DNA from: Nitrospira sp.
GTDB taxonomy: Bacteria > Nitrospirota > Nitrospiria > Nitrospirales > Nitrospiraceae
Assembly: GCA_024998565.1 (NCBI GenBank)
Contig: JACOEM010000006.1
Span: 213,886 to 277,885, forward strand
DNA length: 64,000 nucleotides
Reading direction: 5' to 3'
The notes beneath the pieces are model-generated. The model was not told where the DNA came from. It saw nothing but the letters and a program-made list of their open reading frames with translations, and did not search any database. The position numbers and the translations under genes were made by a program. Positions 16,858-25,232 of this stretch are shown here, in pieces (the first letter of the stretch is position 1; each line of letters opens with the position of its first letter).

Positions 16858-18288
16858 CTATTTTCGCAGCCGCGGGCGTGGTTGTGCGCAGGGCTTCGGC
16901 CTCTGGAGCTCGGACGGAATCCTGGTCGCCTCATCGAGGCAGGCTGCATCCAGCTGCGCTTGAACCAGCCCCAGTGCGCCGCTCAGGTTCGCCCCTCGCA
17001 AGTCGGCCTGGCCAAGATCGGTATTGTTCAGCAAGGCTCCCGTCAAATCGGACGCACTGAGATTGGCTCCGCGCAGATTGGTTTCCTGGAGATTGGTTTG
17101 AACCACGACGGCGTGGCTGATGTCGGCCTGGCTCAGATCGGCGGCCACCAGATTCGCCAATTCCAGATTGGCTTCGCTGAGCCGGGCCTGCTGCAGATGG
17201 GCGTTCGGAGCGTAGATTTCGGTGAGGTCGGATTTCCGGAGATCGGCTCGCGCGAGTTGCGTCCCGATGAGGACGGCATGATGCAGGTTGGCCCCGTGCA
17301 GATTGGCGGCCGACAGGTTGGCCTTGTACAGCACGGTCATCGTGAGTGTGGCCGAGTCCAGCCTGGCTTTCACGAGGTTGGCTCCCTCCATGTTCGCATT
17401 TTCAAGATTGGCGCGCTGCAGGTTGGCGCCGCCAAGATGCGTAAAGCGAAAATCCGCGCCACGAAGGCTGGCCTCATGGAGGTCCGCATGCGCCAGCGAG
17501 GCATCGTCCAAGTAGGCGCTCTCCAGATCTGCTTCGACGAGGGATGCCCCGTCGAGGTTGGCGCTGTCCAGCAAGGCACCTTGCAGATTGGCCCGGCGTA
17601 AATTGGCCTGGCGCAAATTGGTCCGGCGGAGGTCGGTTCCGGCGAGGTCGGCGTCGGTGAGATTGGCCTTCGACAGATTCGCGCCATAAAAATAGCCGTC
17701 CAGGAGGGTGGCGTGGCTGAGGTCCGCGCCCTGCAAATCCGCATCCTCAAAATGAGCCCGCTCCAGCAGCGCTTCCCGGAAGAGCGCGCCTTGCAGGTTG
17801 GCTCCGTAAAACGCCGCTTCGTCGGCGGCGATGCGATTGAGATGGGCCTTCACCAGCAGGGCCTTGCGCAGATCGGCGCCTTCAAGATTGGCATCGTCCA
17901 GTACAGCCTGGGAGAGGTCCGCGCCTTTGAGGTGCGCCTGCACTAGACTCGCGGTGCGAAGATTCGAGCCTTTCAGGAGCGCCCCTTCGAGATTGATCCG
18001 TTCGAGGTTGGCTCCTACCAGTCGAAGTTGTCGAAGGTCGGTGCGGCAGAGATTGGCCCGGCGGCCGTCGGGGGAGTCCCGGTCTTCCAACCAGCGGGCA
18101 TGGGACTGGAGCACCTTGTCCAAAATTTTTGACGCCGGACGCGTCTGCTTGAACGCGCTCTCGCAGGTATTACCGGAGGAGGGTTTGGGTACCGGCTTGG
18201 GTTCGGCGTCGGCACCGGTCGGGAGGGAGAGTAACGCGGCCACCACCCAACCTGCGACGAGGGTGCGGGGAACAGACTGCTGGTTCAT
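16858..18288 (-). CDS. exported pentapeptide-repeat protein
   Basis: GGAGGCCCGTTC precedes the ATG at 18288, giving a clear signal peptide (TLVAGWVVAALLSLPTGADA). From about residue 75 almost to the C-terminus the sequence is A(D/N)LxxA-type pentapeptide repeats, for example ANLEGADLRKALLVKAHLNR, roughly 75 repeats with few interruptions. The fold is a long right-handed quadrilateral beta-helix. Most such proteins are cytoplasmic or thylakoid; an export signal on one this long is less usual. Function unknown; a periplasmic scaffold or binding rod is a guess. It lies 67 bases downstream of pncB on the same strand and may be the last gene of that operon. Confidence 0.9.
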   Translation of the reverse strand: MNQQSVPRTLVAGWVVAALLSLPTGADAEPKPVPKPSSGNTCESAFKQTRPASKILDKVLQSHARWLEDRDSPDGRRANLCRTDLRQLRLVGANLERINLEGALLKGSNLRTASLVQAHLKGADLSQAVLDDANLEGADLRKALLVKAHLNRIAADEAAFYGANLQGALFREALLERAHFEDADLQGADLSHATLLDGYFYGANLSKANLTDADLAGTDLRRTNLRQANLRRANLQGALLDSANLDGASLVEADLESAYLDDASLAHADLHEASLRGADFRFTHLGGANLQRANLENANMEGANLVKARLDSATLTMTVLYKANLSAANLHGANLHHAVLIGTQLARADLRKSDLTEIYAPNAHLQQARLSEANLELANLVAADLSQADISHAVVVQTNLQETNLRGANLSASDLTGALLNNTDLGQADLRGANLSGALGLVQAQLDAACLDEATRIPSELQRPKPCAQPRPRLRK

Positions 18289-18355
18289 GAACGGGCCTCC
18301 TTCAAGAAGATTCGGTGCTGCGGTCAATGGCATGGTTCCGGGAGCATCATGCGGC

Positions 18356-19690
18356 TCATGTGTGTAAATCGACCTGTTCCGCCAATTCGATGAGAGCCGG
18401 CGCGATCCGGACGTCGTATGGATCGGCGCGGTCGATCCGGCGCAACGGGGCCGGCAGTTGTGTCAATGAGAGCCGAGCATATCGTCGAACGTCTTCCAGC
18501 GACGGAGGGGATGCGACGCGGTGACCTCCCTGCATCACGCGGTCCAGCAGGGGCCGGCCTTCTCGGCAGTCTCCCTCGACCGTGATGATATCACCGTTCA
18601 GGCGTCCGTCGGTTCCGATCCGGCGGTAGACCTGTTTTCGACCCGGCCAGGTGGCCTTGCCTTCGGAACGTTTGCGGCAGGGTCTGCCGGCATATTCCTG
18701 AAGTTTGTAGGCGCAGTCCAGGTATGGAGCATCGGCCGACGTGGTCATGGCCGTGCCGATCGCAAAACTGTCGATCGGTGCCTGTCCCGTCACCAGCGCC
18801 TGGATGCGTGCCTCGTCAAGATTTCCGCTGGCGAGGATTTGGGTGGCGGTGAGGCCTCCGCGATCGAGAATGTGCCGAACCTTGCGCGCGTGATCGGCCA
18901 GGTCTCCGCTATCGAGCCGGACGCCGTGGATGGAGATGCCTTGTGCGTTCAAGCGACCCGCCAGGGAGACCACCTTCTCCGCCGCCGCTTCCGTGTCATA
19001 GGTGTCGATGAGGAGCACGACGTTGCGCGGTTGCGCCTCCGCGATGTGGATGAAGGCCTCCGCCTCGTCGAGATGAGCCTGGACGAACGAATGGGCCATC
19101 GTCCCGTAGATCGGGATGCCGAAGCGGGCGCCGGCTGATACGTTCGACGTGCCCGCGAGTCCGGCGAGGTATGCGGCGCGGGCGGCGAGGAGGCCCGCTT
19201 CCGCCCCATGCGCGCGGCGCAGGCCGAAATCGATCAGGGGTTTGTCGCCGGCGACCAAGACTGACCGGCAGGCTTTGGAGGCCACCATCGTTTGGAAGTT
19301 CAGGAGATTCATCACCCGTGTTTCGACGAGTTGCGCTTGCGGCAGCGGCGCGGTAATGCGGAGGATCGGCTCGTGTGGAAAGAAGAGACTCCCCTCCGGC
19401 ATCGCGTGGACCTCGCCGGTAAAGCGCATCGCGCGGAGCGCGTTGAGCGACGCCGGGCTGAATCCGCCGGTCTGATCGAGCCAGGCGATGTCGGCGTCTG
19501 AGAACTGAAACTCCTCCAGGTAGTTCAAGACCTGCTCCAGCCCCGCGGCCATGAAGAAGTTGCGTTGCGGCGGCAGTTTCCGGACGAAGAATTCAAAGAC
19601 GGCGATGTCCGTCATTCCCTGGGCGAGATAGGCTTGTGCCATCGTGAGTTCGTAGAGGTCGGTGAGCAGCGCGTCCGAGGTGATGTTCAT
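18356..19690 (-). CDS. pncB: nicotinate phosphoribosyltransferase
   Basis: The 444-residue protein matches nicotinate phosphoribosyltransferases, which make nicotinate mononucleotide from nicotinate, PRPP and ATP in the Preiss-Handler NAD salvage route. Visible family motifs are LLTDLYELTMAQAY at the N-terminus, the GTSNVSAGARFGIPIYGTMA segment (residues about 170-190) with the His of TMAHSF, and VRLDSGDLADHARKVR (phosphate-binding region). The ATG at 19690 overlaps the pncA stop as ATGA, so the two are translationally coupled. Substrate and product channel directly from pncA. Confidence 0.93.
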   Translation of the reverse strand: MNITSDALLTDLYELTMAQAYLAQGMTDIAVFEFFVRKLPPQRNFFMAAGLEQVLNYLEEFQFSDADIAWLDQTGGFSPASLNALRAMRFTGEVHAMPEGSLFFPHEPILRITAPLPQAQLVETRVMNLLNFQTMVASKACRSVLVAGDKPLIDFGLRRAHGAEAGLLAARAAYLAGLAGTSNVSAGARFGIPIYGTMAHSFVQAHLDEAEAFIHIAEAQPRNVVLLIDTYDTEAAAEKVVSLAGRLNAQGISIHGVRLDSGDLADHARKVRHILDRGGLTATQILASGNLDEARIQALVTGQAPIDSFAIGTAMTTSADAPYLDCAYKLQEYAGRPCRKRSEGKATWPGRKQVYRRIGTDGRLNGDIITVEGDCREGRPLLDRVMQGGHRVASPPSLEDVRRYARLSLTQLPAPLRRIDRADPYDVRIAPALIELAEQVDLHT

Positions 19691-20268
19691 GCGGCCAATC
19701 GCTCCAGGCAAAGGGGAATGGCGCCGGCCAACACCATCGCTTCTTCGGCGCGCCGGCCGTCATCGGGAAGCACATTGACCGGCCGGATGGCATCGACCAA
19801 CAGGCAGACCTCATACCCGAGGGTCCGGGCATCCCGCACGGTTTCGAGCACGCAATAGTCTGTGGCCAGCCCTCCTATGAACAACCGGACAATGCGGGCG
19901 GTCCGAAGGCGATCGTGCAACGGAGTGCCTTGGAAGCCGGAGTAGGCCTCGCGCGTAGGGTCGGTGCCTTTCGAGATTACAATGACGGATGGAGGAAGCC
20001 GGAGGTCGTCGGGAAATTGTGCTCCTGGCGTGCGCGCGACGCAGTGCGGCGGCCAAGGCCCTCCCTGTGTGTGGAAAGAGCAGTGGTCGGGCGGGTGCCA
20101 ATCCCGTGTGGCGAACACCGGCAGGCCATGTTCGGCAAACAGAGCCAGATACCGCCGCAAGACCGGAATCACGTCCTGGCCGCCGGGCACCGCCAGTGCG
20201 CCATTCGCGACAAAATCGTTCTGAACGTCCACAATGAGGAGTGCATCGCCTGGATGAAGAGGTGTCAT
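19687..20268 (-). CDS. pncA: nicotinamidase
   Basis: This isochorismatase-fold hydrolase turns nicotinamide into nicotinate and ammonia. The triad is complete: Asp14 (IVDVQNDF), Lys100 (VISKGTDP) and Cys139 (LATDYCV). The metal ligands Asp56, His58 and His62 are also present (RDWHPPDH). The gene follows the cytochrome c gene by 36 bases and overlaps pncB by 4. With pncB it forms a full nicotinamide-to-NaMN route, and nadB at 53 kb covers the de novo branch. Confidence 0.93.
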   Translation of the reverse strand: MTPLHPGDALLIVDVQNDFVANGALAVPGGQDVIPVLRRYLALFAEHGLPVFATRDWHPPDHCSFHTQGGPWPPHCVARTPGAQFPDDLRLPPSVIVISKGTDPTREAYSGFQGTPLHDRLRTARIVRLFIGGLATDYCVLETVRDARTLGYEVCLLVDAIRPVNVLPDDGRRAEEAMVLAGAIPLCLERLAA

Positions 20269-20304
20269 ACGGAGTCCCTTCGCGGAACTCGTCCGCCCGG
20301 CATT

Positions 20305-20685
20305 CTACTGGCCCTGCTGCACGAGCAGGCGGATGTAGGCCAGCACGTCCTGCCTTTCCGTTTCGGTCAGTTGCCCCTGCCAGGAATGCATCGGGCTGAA
20401 GACGATGCCGTGTTCGATCGTTCTGAGCAACTCCTCGTCGGACTTGAGGAAGGACTTGAACCGGTGGAAATTGGCCGGCGGAACCGTTAATGCGGCGGCA
20501 TCGGGGCCGTCGCCCCATCCGCCACGACCGTGGCAAGCGAAGCAATGACGCTCGTAGACCGCCTTCCCTCGGGTGACGTCCGGCGGAAAGTCCTGTGCCG
20601 TCGCCGAGCCACAGGCGGCTGCGAGGGTCACGGCAAGCGAGACGACGAAGGAATATCGGGAGCCGGCAGTCATGACGATCTGCAT
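20305..20685 (-). CDS. exported class I cytochrome c
   Basis: A single CxxCH haem motif (CFACH) follows a signal peptide (SFVVSLAVTLAAACGSATAQ). The probable Met ligand lies near SPMHSWQGQLTE, before the C-terminal helix VLAYIRLLVQQG, as in small class I cytochromes. The mature protein is about 95 residues and periplasmic. The start is 20685 (after a GGGAGACACAGAGAC leader) or Met at 20673. It stands between the FmdB gene and pncA in the same operon, an unexpected place for a cytochrome; its partner is not evident. Confidence 0.85.
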   Translation of the reverse strand: MQIVMTAGSRYSFVVSLAVTLAAACGSATAQDFPPDVTRGKAVYERHCFACHGRGGWGDGPDAAALTVPPANFHRFKSFLKSDEELLRTIEHGIVFSPMHSWQGQLTETERQDVLAYIRLLVQQGQ

Positions 20686-20702
20686 GAGTCTCTGTGTCTC
20701 CC

Positions 20703-20867
20703 TCAGCTTTTCTTGGTTGTGTGCGCGATGAACGACGAAAAGTGTTGTTGCAGTTTGGTGCTGCCGCAGGCGGGACATTGTACCTCGCCTTGTTCATGTT
20801 GCTTCAACGTCACGATGATCAGCGATTCTTTTCCGCAGTCCAGACAGGTGTAGTCGTACATGGGCAT
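20703..20867 (-). CDS. FmdB-type zinc-ribbon protein
   Basis: A 54-residue protein beginning MPMYDYTCLDCG, with four cysteines in two CxxC knuckles (C8/C11 and C31/C34), as in FmdB family putative regulatory zinc ribbons. The ATG at 20867 follows AACGAGGTCCCT. The frame stays open upstream through the Lon-like gene, but that extension is spurious. It lies 16 bases after the Lon-like gene and 17 before the cytochrome gene in one operon. The molecular role of FmdB proteins is not well settled. Confidence 0.85.
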   Translation of the reverse strand: MPMYDYTCLDCGKESLIIVTLKQHEQGEVQCPACGSTKLQQHFSSFIAHTTKKS

Positions 20868-20883
20868 AGGGACCTCGTTCTGT

Positions 20884-23298
20884 TTACCCCTTGACCTTCT
20901 CAGGCTCTTCTTCGCCTTCTCCCCAATTCGCGACAATCTGCGCCATCTCATCCAGGCGCGCGGCGGTTCGACCATAGATGCTCTCAGGCGGGAAGGTTCC
21001 TTCCGGTCCGCGTTCCCCGGCGGGGACGCCGATGAGCAACTCAAGCGCCTGTTCGACATGGTCCACGCCATACACGGCAAACTTTCCCTCTTCCACGGCC
21101 GCGACGACTTCCCGGTTCAGCGCCAGGTGTTTCGTGTTTCGAGCGGGGATGAGCACCCCTTGCGTACCGGTCAGGCCGTGCCGCTTGCACGACTCAAAGA
21201 ACCCTTCGATCTTCTCGTTCACGCCCCCGATGGGTTGGATTTCACCGAGTTGGTTCACCGAGCCGGTGACGGCCAGCGATTGCCGGACGGGAAGGTCGGC
21301 GAGGCTTGAAAGGACGGCCGTGAGTTCGGCCACGGCGGCACTGTCTCCCTCGATTTCGGAGTAGGTCTGTTCGAAGGTAAGGGTGGCGCTGAGCGCGAAC
21401 GGCTGCATCCCCGCGAATTTTCCCGCCAGGAATCCGGCCAGCGTCATGACCCCCTTGCTGTGGATGTTACCCGCGAGTTCGACCTCGCGTTGAATATCGA
21501 TCACGCCTTTGGTGCCGACATAGGTGCGGGCGGTGATCCTGGTGGGACGGCCGAAGGCATAATCGCCCAGCTCATAGACGGACAGCCCGTTGACCTGACC
21601 GACGACCTCGCCTTGCAGATCCACCATCAGAGTCCCTTCGCGGATTTCATCCTGGATCCATTGCTCAGGCAGATCGGCACGGTGTCGCTGGTGCGCCAGG
21701 GCCGATTCAACATCCGCGCGTGTCACGAAGGAGTGCCCGTCTTTCCTGGCCCAATAGCCGGCTTCGCGAATGAGGTCGCTGACCAGACTGAATCGCAAGG
21801 ATAGCCGATCGTGCCGGTCGGCATAACGAAACCCCTGACGGATGACTTCCGCCACGGCGTCGGCGCCGAAATGCGGCAGTCCTTCCTCTTTGCACAATTT
21901 GGCGACGAAGCGCGCATATTGCCGCTCCTGCCGCTCATCGTGCGGGACCTCCACATCGAAATCGGCTTTCACCTTGAAGAGTTTGGAGAAATCCTCCTCA
22001 TAGGCTTGCAGCAAGTGATAGATGCCTGCTGTGCCGACCAGGATCACCTTGACCGAGACGGGAATCGGTTCCGGCCGCAGGCCCGCCGTGGCGAATCCAT
22101 AGAACTCGGCCGGGTCCTCGATGGTGACGGCGCCGGTCTTGATGACGCGCTTCAAGGCGTCCCAGGAAAACGGCTGTCGGAGGAGATCCAGTGCCTGGAG
22201 AATCAGGTAGCCGCCGTTGGCCTGCAACATGGCCCCGGCCCGGATTTCGGTAAAATCGGTATACATCACGCCAAGGTGCGCCCGGCGCTCGATTTTTCCG
22301 ATGAGGTTGCTATAAGTCGGGTGGGATTCATCCACCACCGGCGCTCCGGCGGCGACTTCCCGGGCCACGATGAGGTTGACGGCGAACCGGGTCATGTCCG
22401 GGCGACGGGTTTGTTCCAACCCCGGAATCGGCAGCACGGGACCGCTGTGAGGCAGGAAGTCTTTGTATTGGTGAATGATGTCGTGATGGACCCGCTGCAG
22501 GTACGTCGTCACGGGTCGTAGGTCTTGATAGGCCCGCTGCAGCGTTTCGTAGGCCCCTTGCATGACGTTGGCGACGATCTGGTGGTCGAGATGATGCAGC
22601 GCCTGCTCGGCTTCCCGTTCGAGGGTGTGCATCCGGACGTGAAACTCCCGTAGGTCGCTCTCGAGCGACTGTCGTTTTCCCGTGAGTTCCTGCTGAACCT
22701 GCTCGGAGAGTTCCTCCATTTCCTTTTCGGTCATCGGGCGGTCGTCTTTCAGCGGGACCAGCCCGAAGCCGACCGGCGTTTCTTCGAACCCGAATCCGCG
22801 CTGGTGACAGAGCGCGGTGAGGTCGTGGAAGAGGGCCTTCTTTTTCCCTTCCGTCTCTTCGATGATCTTCGCCTTGGCATCGAGGTACTTCTTGCCTTCG
22901 AAGGCCGCGGGAATGTCCCGGCGAAGGCCCTCGATGAAGGTGCTCATCTCACGTTTAAACGATGCGCCCTGCCCGGCCGGAAACGAGAGGCAAGTCGGGC
23001 GGGACGCGTCTTGAAAGTTGTGGACGTAACACCAGTCGGATGGGGCCGGTGCCGTTTGGGCCAGCCGCTTCACCATTTGTCTGACGAGTGTACCCTTGCC
23101 CGTCCCGACCGGCCCGGAGACGAAGATGTTGAAGCCGGGACTCTTCATCTGGAGGCCGAAGTCCAGGGCCTCGACCGCCCGTTCCTGCCCGATCGTGTCA
23201 TCGAGCGGTTCGACCTCGCTCGTATCATCGAATCCCAGGCGACCGGGGTCCACCTGCGGAGCCAACAGACTAGGGGGAAGCTTCTGTTTGTCCGACAT
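20884..23298 (-). CDS. Lon-like ATP-dependent protease (AAA_32/Lon_C family)
   Basis: The 804-residue protein has an N-terminal AAA-like part with Walker A GPVGTGKGT (residues 62-70), a long coiled middle, and a C-terminal Lon protease domain. The catalytic dyad is Ser653 (EGDSAAVAEL) and Lys696 (GGVNEKIEGF). The architecture is that of the E. coli YcbZ/LonH-type proteins rather than classical Lon, since the Lon N-domain is missing. It is a cytosolic energy-dependent or ATP-binding protease for damaged or regulatory proteins. It follows the HPF-cold-shock gene by 11 bases and precedes the FmdB gene by 16, so it belongs to a stress operon. Confidence 0.9.
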   Translation of the reverse strand: MSDKQKLPPSLLAPQVDPGRLGFDDTSEVEPLDDTIGQERAVEALDFGLQMKSPGFNIFVSGPVGTGKGTLVRQMVKRLAQTAPAPSDWCYVHNFQDASRPTCLSFPAGQGASFKREMSTFIEGLRRDIPAAFEGKKYLDAKAKIIEETEGKKKALFHDLTALCHQRGFGFEETPVGFGLVPLKDDRPMTEKEMEELSEQVQQELTGKRQSLESDLREFHVRMHTLEREAEQALHHLDHQIVANVMQGAYETLQRAYQDLRPVTTYLQRVHHDIIHQYKDFLPHSGPVLPIPGLEQTRRPDMTRFAVNLIVAREVAAGAPVVDESHPTYSNLIGKIERRAHLGVMYTDFTEIRAGAMLQANGGYLILQALDLLRQPFSWDALKRVIKTGAVTIEDPAEFYGFATAGLRPEPIPVSVKVILVGTAGIYHLLQAYEEDFSKLFKVKADFDVEVPHDERQERQYARFVAKLCKEEGLPHFGADAVAEVIRQGFRYADRHDRLSLRFSLVSDLIREAGYWARKDGHSFVTRADVESALAHQRHRADLPEQWIQDEIREGTLMVDLQGEVVGQVNGLSVYELGDYAFGRPTRITARTYVGTKGVIDIQREVELAGNIHSKGVMTLAGFLAGKFAGMQPFALSATLTFEQTYSEIEGDSAAVAELTAVLSSLADLPVRQSLAVTGSVNQLGEIQPIGGVNEKIEGFFESCKRHGLTGTQGVLIPARNTKHLALNREVVAAVEEGKFAVYGVDHVEQALELLIGVPAGERGPEGTFPPESIYGRTAARLDEMAQIVANWGEGEEEPEKVKG

Positions 23299-23309
23299 CG
23301 TCCGGGCTC

Positions 23310-23855
23310 CTACAGTTCCAGCGCGTGGGGTGGTTGAACGATGGTGGCATGCAGGCCCTTCTCGCCCGGTTCGCTCTCGAAGATAACCTCCTGTCCGTCC
23401 TCCATGTCATTGAACGGGATGCCCTTCACCGCATTCTTATGGAAATACACTTCGCCGCCGCCGTCCTTCAGGATGAAACCATAGCCGAGGTGCGGGAATA
23501 CTTTGCTCACCACGCCGCGGAGCTGGGGCAGCGGTTCGATGCGCACGACTTTGTCGGCCCGCTTCTCGCGAAATTTCCGCAGTTCGATCGCCACGGCGTC
23601 GAAGGCGGCCCGGATCGCCTCCTCGAATGTTTTGTCCTCCTTGCGGGAGGTGATGGTGTGACGGGTCGGCACCGTGACCAGCACAAGCGCTTCTGCCACG
23701 TTGTCCAATTTTTTATGATGGCGATTTTTCGTCAGGGTGACGCGTCCATGGATAATGTCGTCGTGGCCACGCTGCAAGGTGGCCATCCGTTCTTCGATCT
23801 CGGTTTTCCAGCGCGGGGTCATGGCGATATTGCGGCTCTCAACTTCCAGGTTCAT
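23310..23855 (-). CDS. HPF/RaiA ribosome-hibernation domain fused to a cold-shock domain
   Basis: The first 100 residues match the HPF/RaiA beta-alpha fold that blocks the ribosomal decoding centre (MNLEVESRNIAMTPRWKTEI, then VALVLVTVP-type strands and an EEAIRAAFDAVAIEL helix). The last 65 residues are a cold-shock domain (GVVSKVFPHLGYGFILKDGG, then EVYFHKNAV) with the RNP1-like aromatic residues. It probably binds both ribosome and RNA. GAGAGGAGGCCGC precedes the ATG. It is first in the minus-strand operon with the Lon-like protease, FmdB, cytochrome c and pncAB. Confidence 0.88.
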   Translation of the reverse strand: MNLEVESRNIAMTPRWKTEIEERMATLQRGHDDIIHGRVTLTKNRHHKKLDNVAEALVLVTVPTRHTITSRKEDKTFEEAIRAAFDAVAIELRKFREKRADKVVRIEPLPQLRGVVSKVFPHLGYGFILKDGGGEVYFHKNAVKGIPFNDMEDGQEVIFESEPGEKGLHATIVQPPHALEL

Positions 23856-23957
23856 GCGGCCTCCTCTCGTCTCAGATGAACAGTCTGTGCATCTGCTGTC
23901 TCAGCAAAGCACATGCCCTTCGTACAGGTGGGAACGCGGGGCGGGGATGGAGCTGAA

Positions 23958-24073
23958 CCGGCTGAAAGTGGGGCATTTGCGCGACTTCAGCCGGCGGGGT
24001 GATGGTGGCCTTTCGGGGCACTGGCGCATAATTCCTCACTGCCTCCAGAGGGGCTGAAGCTCAATGCGCCAGT
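23958..24073. other. two successive inverted repeats in a divergent intergenic region
   Basis: CCGGCTGAA (23958-23966) pairs perfectly with TTCAGCCGG (23986-23994). ACTGGCGCAT (24020-24029) pairs perfectly with ATGCGCCAGT (24064-24073). They lie between the HPF operon and the broken phosphotransferase. No T-runs follow. Leader or operator structures are possible; no ORF here is convincing. Confidence 0.4.
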
Positions 24074-24138
24074 TGCGGGTTCCGTTGCGGGCTGAAGCGG
24101 GCATATTTTCTGGAACATGTCTTGCGTCGGACCGCGGT

Positions 24139-25224
24139 ATGCCGGTGTTGAAGAAATCTGCCCTTGAGACCTACCTCAAGGCCCGGTTCGGGCCGAGCGC
24201 GGAATTGCTCGCCTAGGGACCGATCGGCAAGGAGACGAGCGGCGCGCGGTATAAGCAATACGGCTATGGTGCGCCTGTCCGGCTGACCTTCCGCCAGGGG
24301 GGCAAGACCCGCCGGGTGGTGTTGGGCACGATGAGTCCCGGTCCATTCGGCCATGAACATCCGGCCGACCGGGCTCAGGCGATGTTGTGGGACTATGACT
24401 GCTACGGCCGCCTGCCGGGGCATATCGACGCGCTGGATGTGGGGGCCTTCACCGCGCGGGGCGAGTTGATGTCCGTGGCGGCGGCCAAGGAATTCTTTTT
24501 ACTCACCGAATGGTCGGAGGGAGCGACCTATCACAAGGATCTCGAACGCATGGCAGGGGCGACCAAGCCGACTGCGCTCGACCGGAAGCGGACCGGAGCG
24601 TTGGCCGGATATCTGGCCGACATTCACCGGGTGAAACAGACCGATCCGCAACTCTATCGGCGGCGGTTGCGGGAATTGCTCGGCCATGGCGAATGTATCA
24701 TGGGCCTCACCGATAGTTACCCCGATCGGTTTGCCTTCATCACGGAAGACCTTCTGCCGCGAATCGAGGTGGCCTGCAATGTGTGGCGATGGCGACTGCG
24801 CAGCCGGCATGCGCGACTGTCGCAGGTGCATGGGGATTTCCATCCCTGGAATGTGCTGTTTCGCCACGGGACGGATTTTTCCGTATTGGACCGATCACGC
24901 GGGGAGTGGGGTGAGCCGGCGGACGACGTGACGTCGATGTCGATCAATTATCTGTTTTTCTCGCTGTGCCGGCACGGGACGTTGAAGGGCGCGCTGGAAG
25001 TGGCCTTTCATTCATTCTGGGAGACCTACCTCGCCAGGAGCCGCGATCACGAGGTGTTGGAGGCGTCAGCGCCGTTTTTCGCGTTTCGCGGGTTGGTGCT
25101 GGCGAGTCCGCTCTGGTATCCGAAACTCACCGTGACTGTGCGGCGGAAAATCTTCCGGTTCATCGAGAATGTCCTGGCGACGGCGCGCTTCGACCCGGCG
25201 GATGTGAACCGCTATTGCGAATAA
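24139..25224 (+). pseudogene. aminoglycoside-phosphotransferase-like kinase, broken by an in-frame TAG
   Basis: From ATG 24139 the frame reads MPVLKKSALETYLKARFGPS AELLA and then meets TAG at 24214-24216. Past the stop the same frame continues with the expected family sequence (GPIGKETSGARYKQYGYGAP) through to 25224. The first later standard start, GTG 24316, would lose the N-terminal nucleotide-binding strands. The rest is a normal APH-fold kinase: catalytic loop VHGDFHPWNVLF with Asp and Asn, then SVLDRSRGEWGEPADDV, where the metal-binding Asp of the usual DFD/DWE motif appears as LDRS. So the gene has a nonsense mutation, a sequence error, or a late start. It lies next to a P-loop kinase gene; in many bacteria these two are fused or paired. 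Confidence 0.75.
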
Positions 25225-25232
25225 GTGATGTG

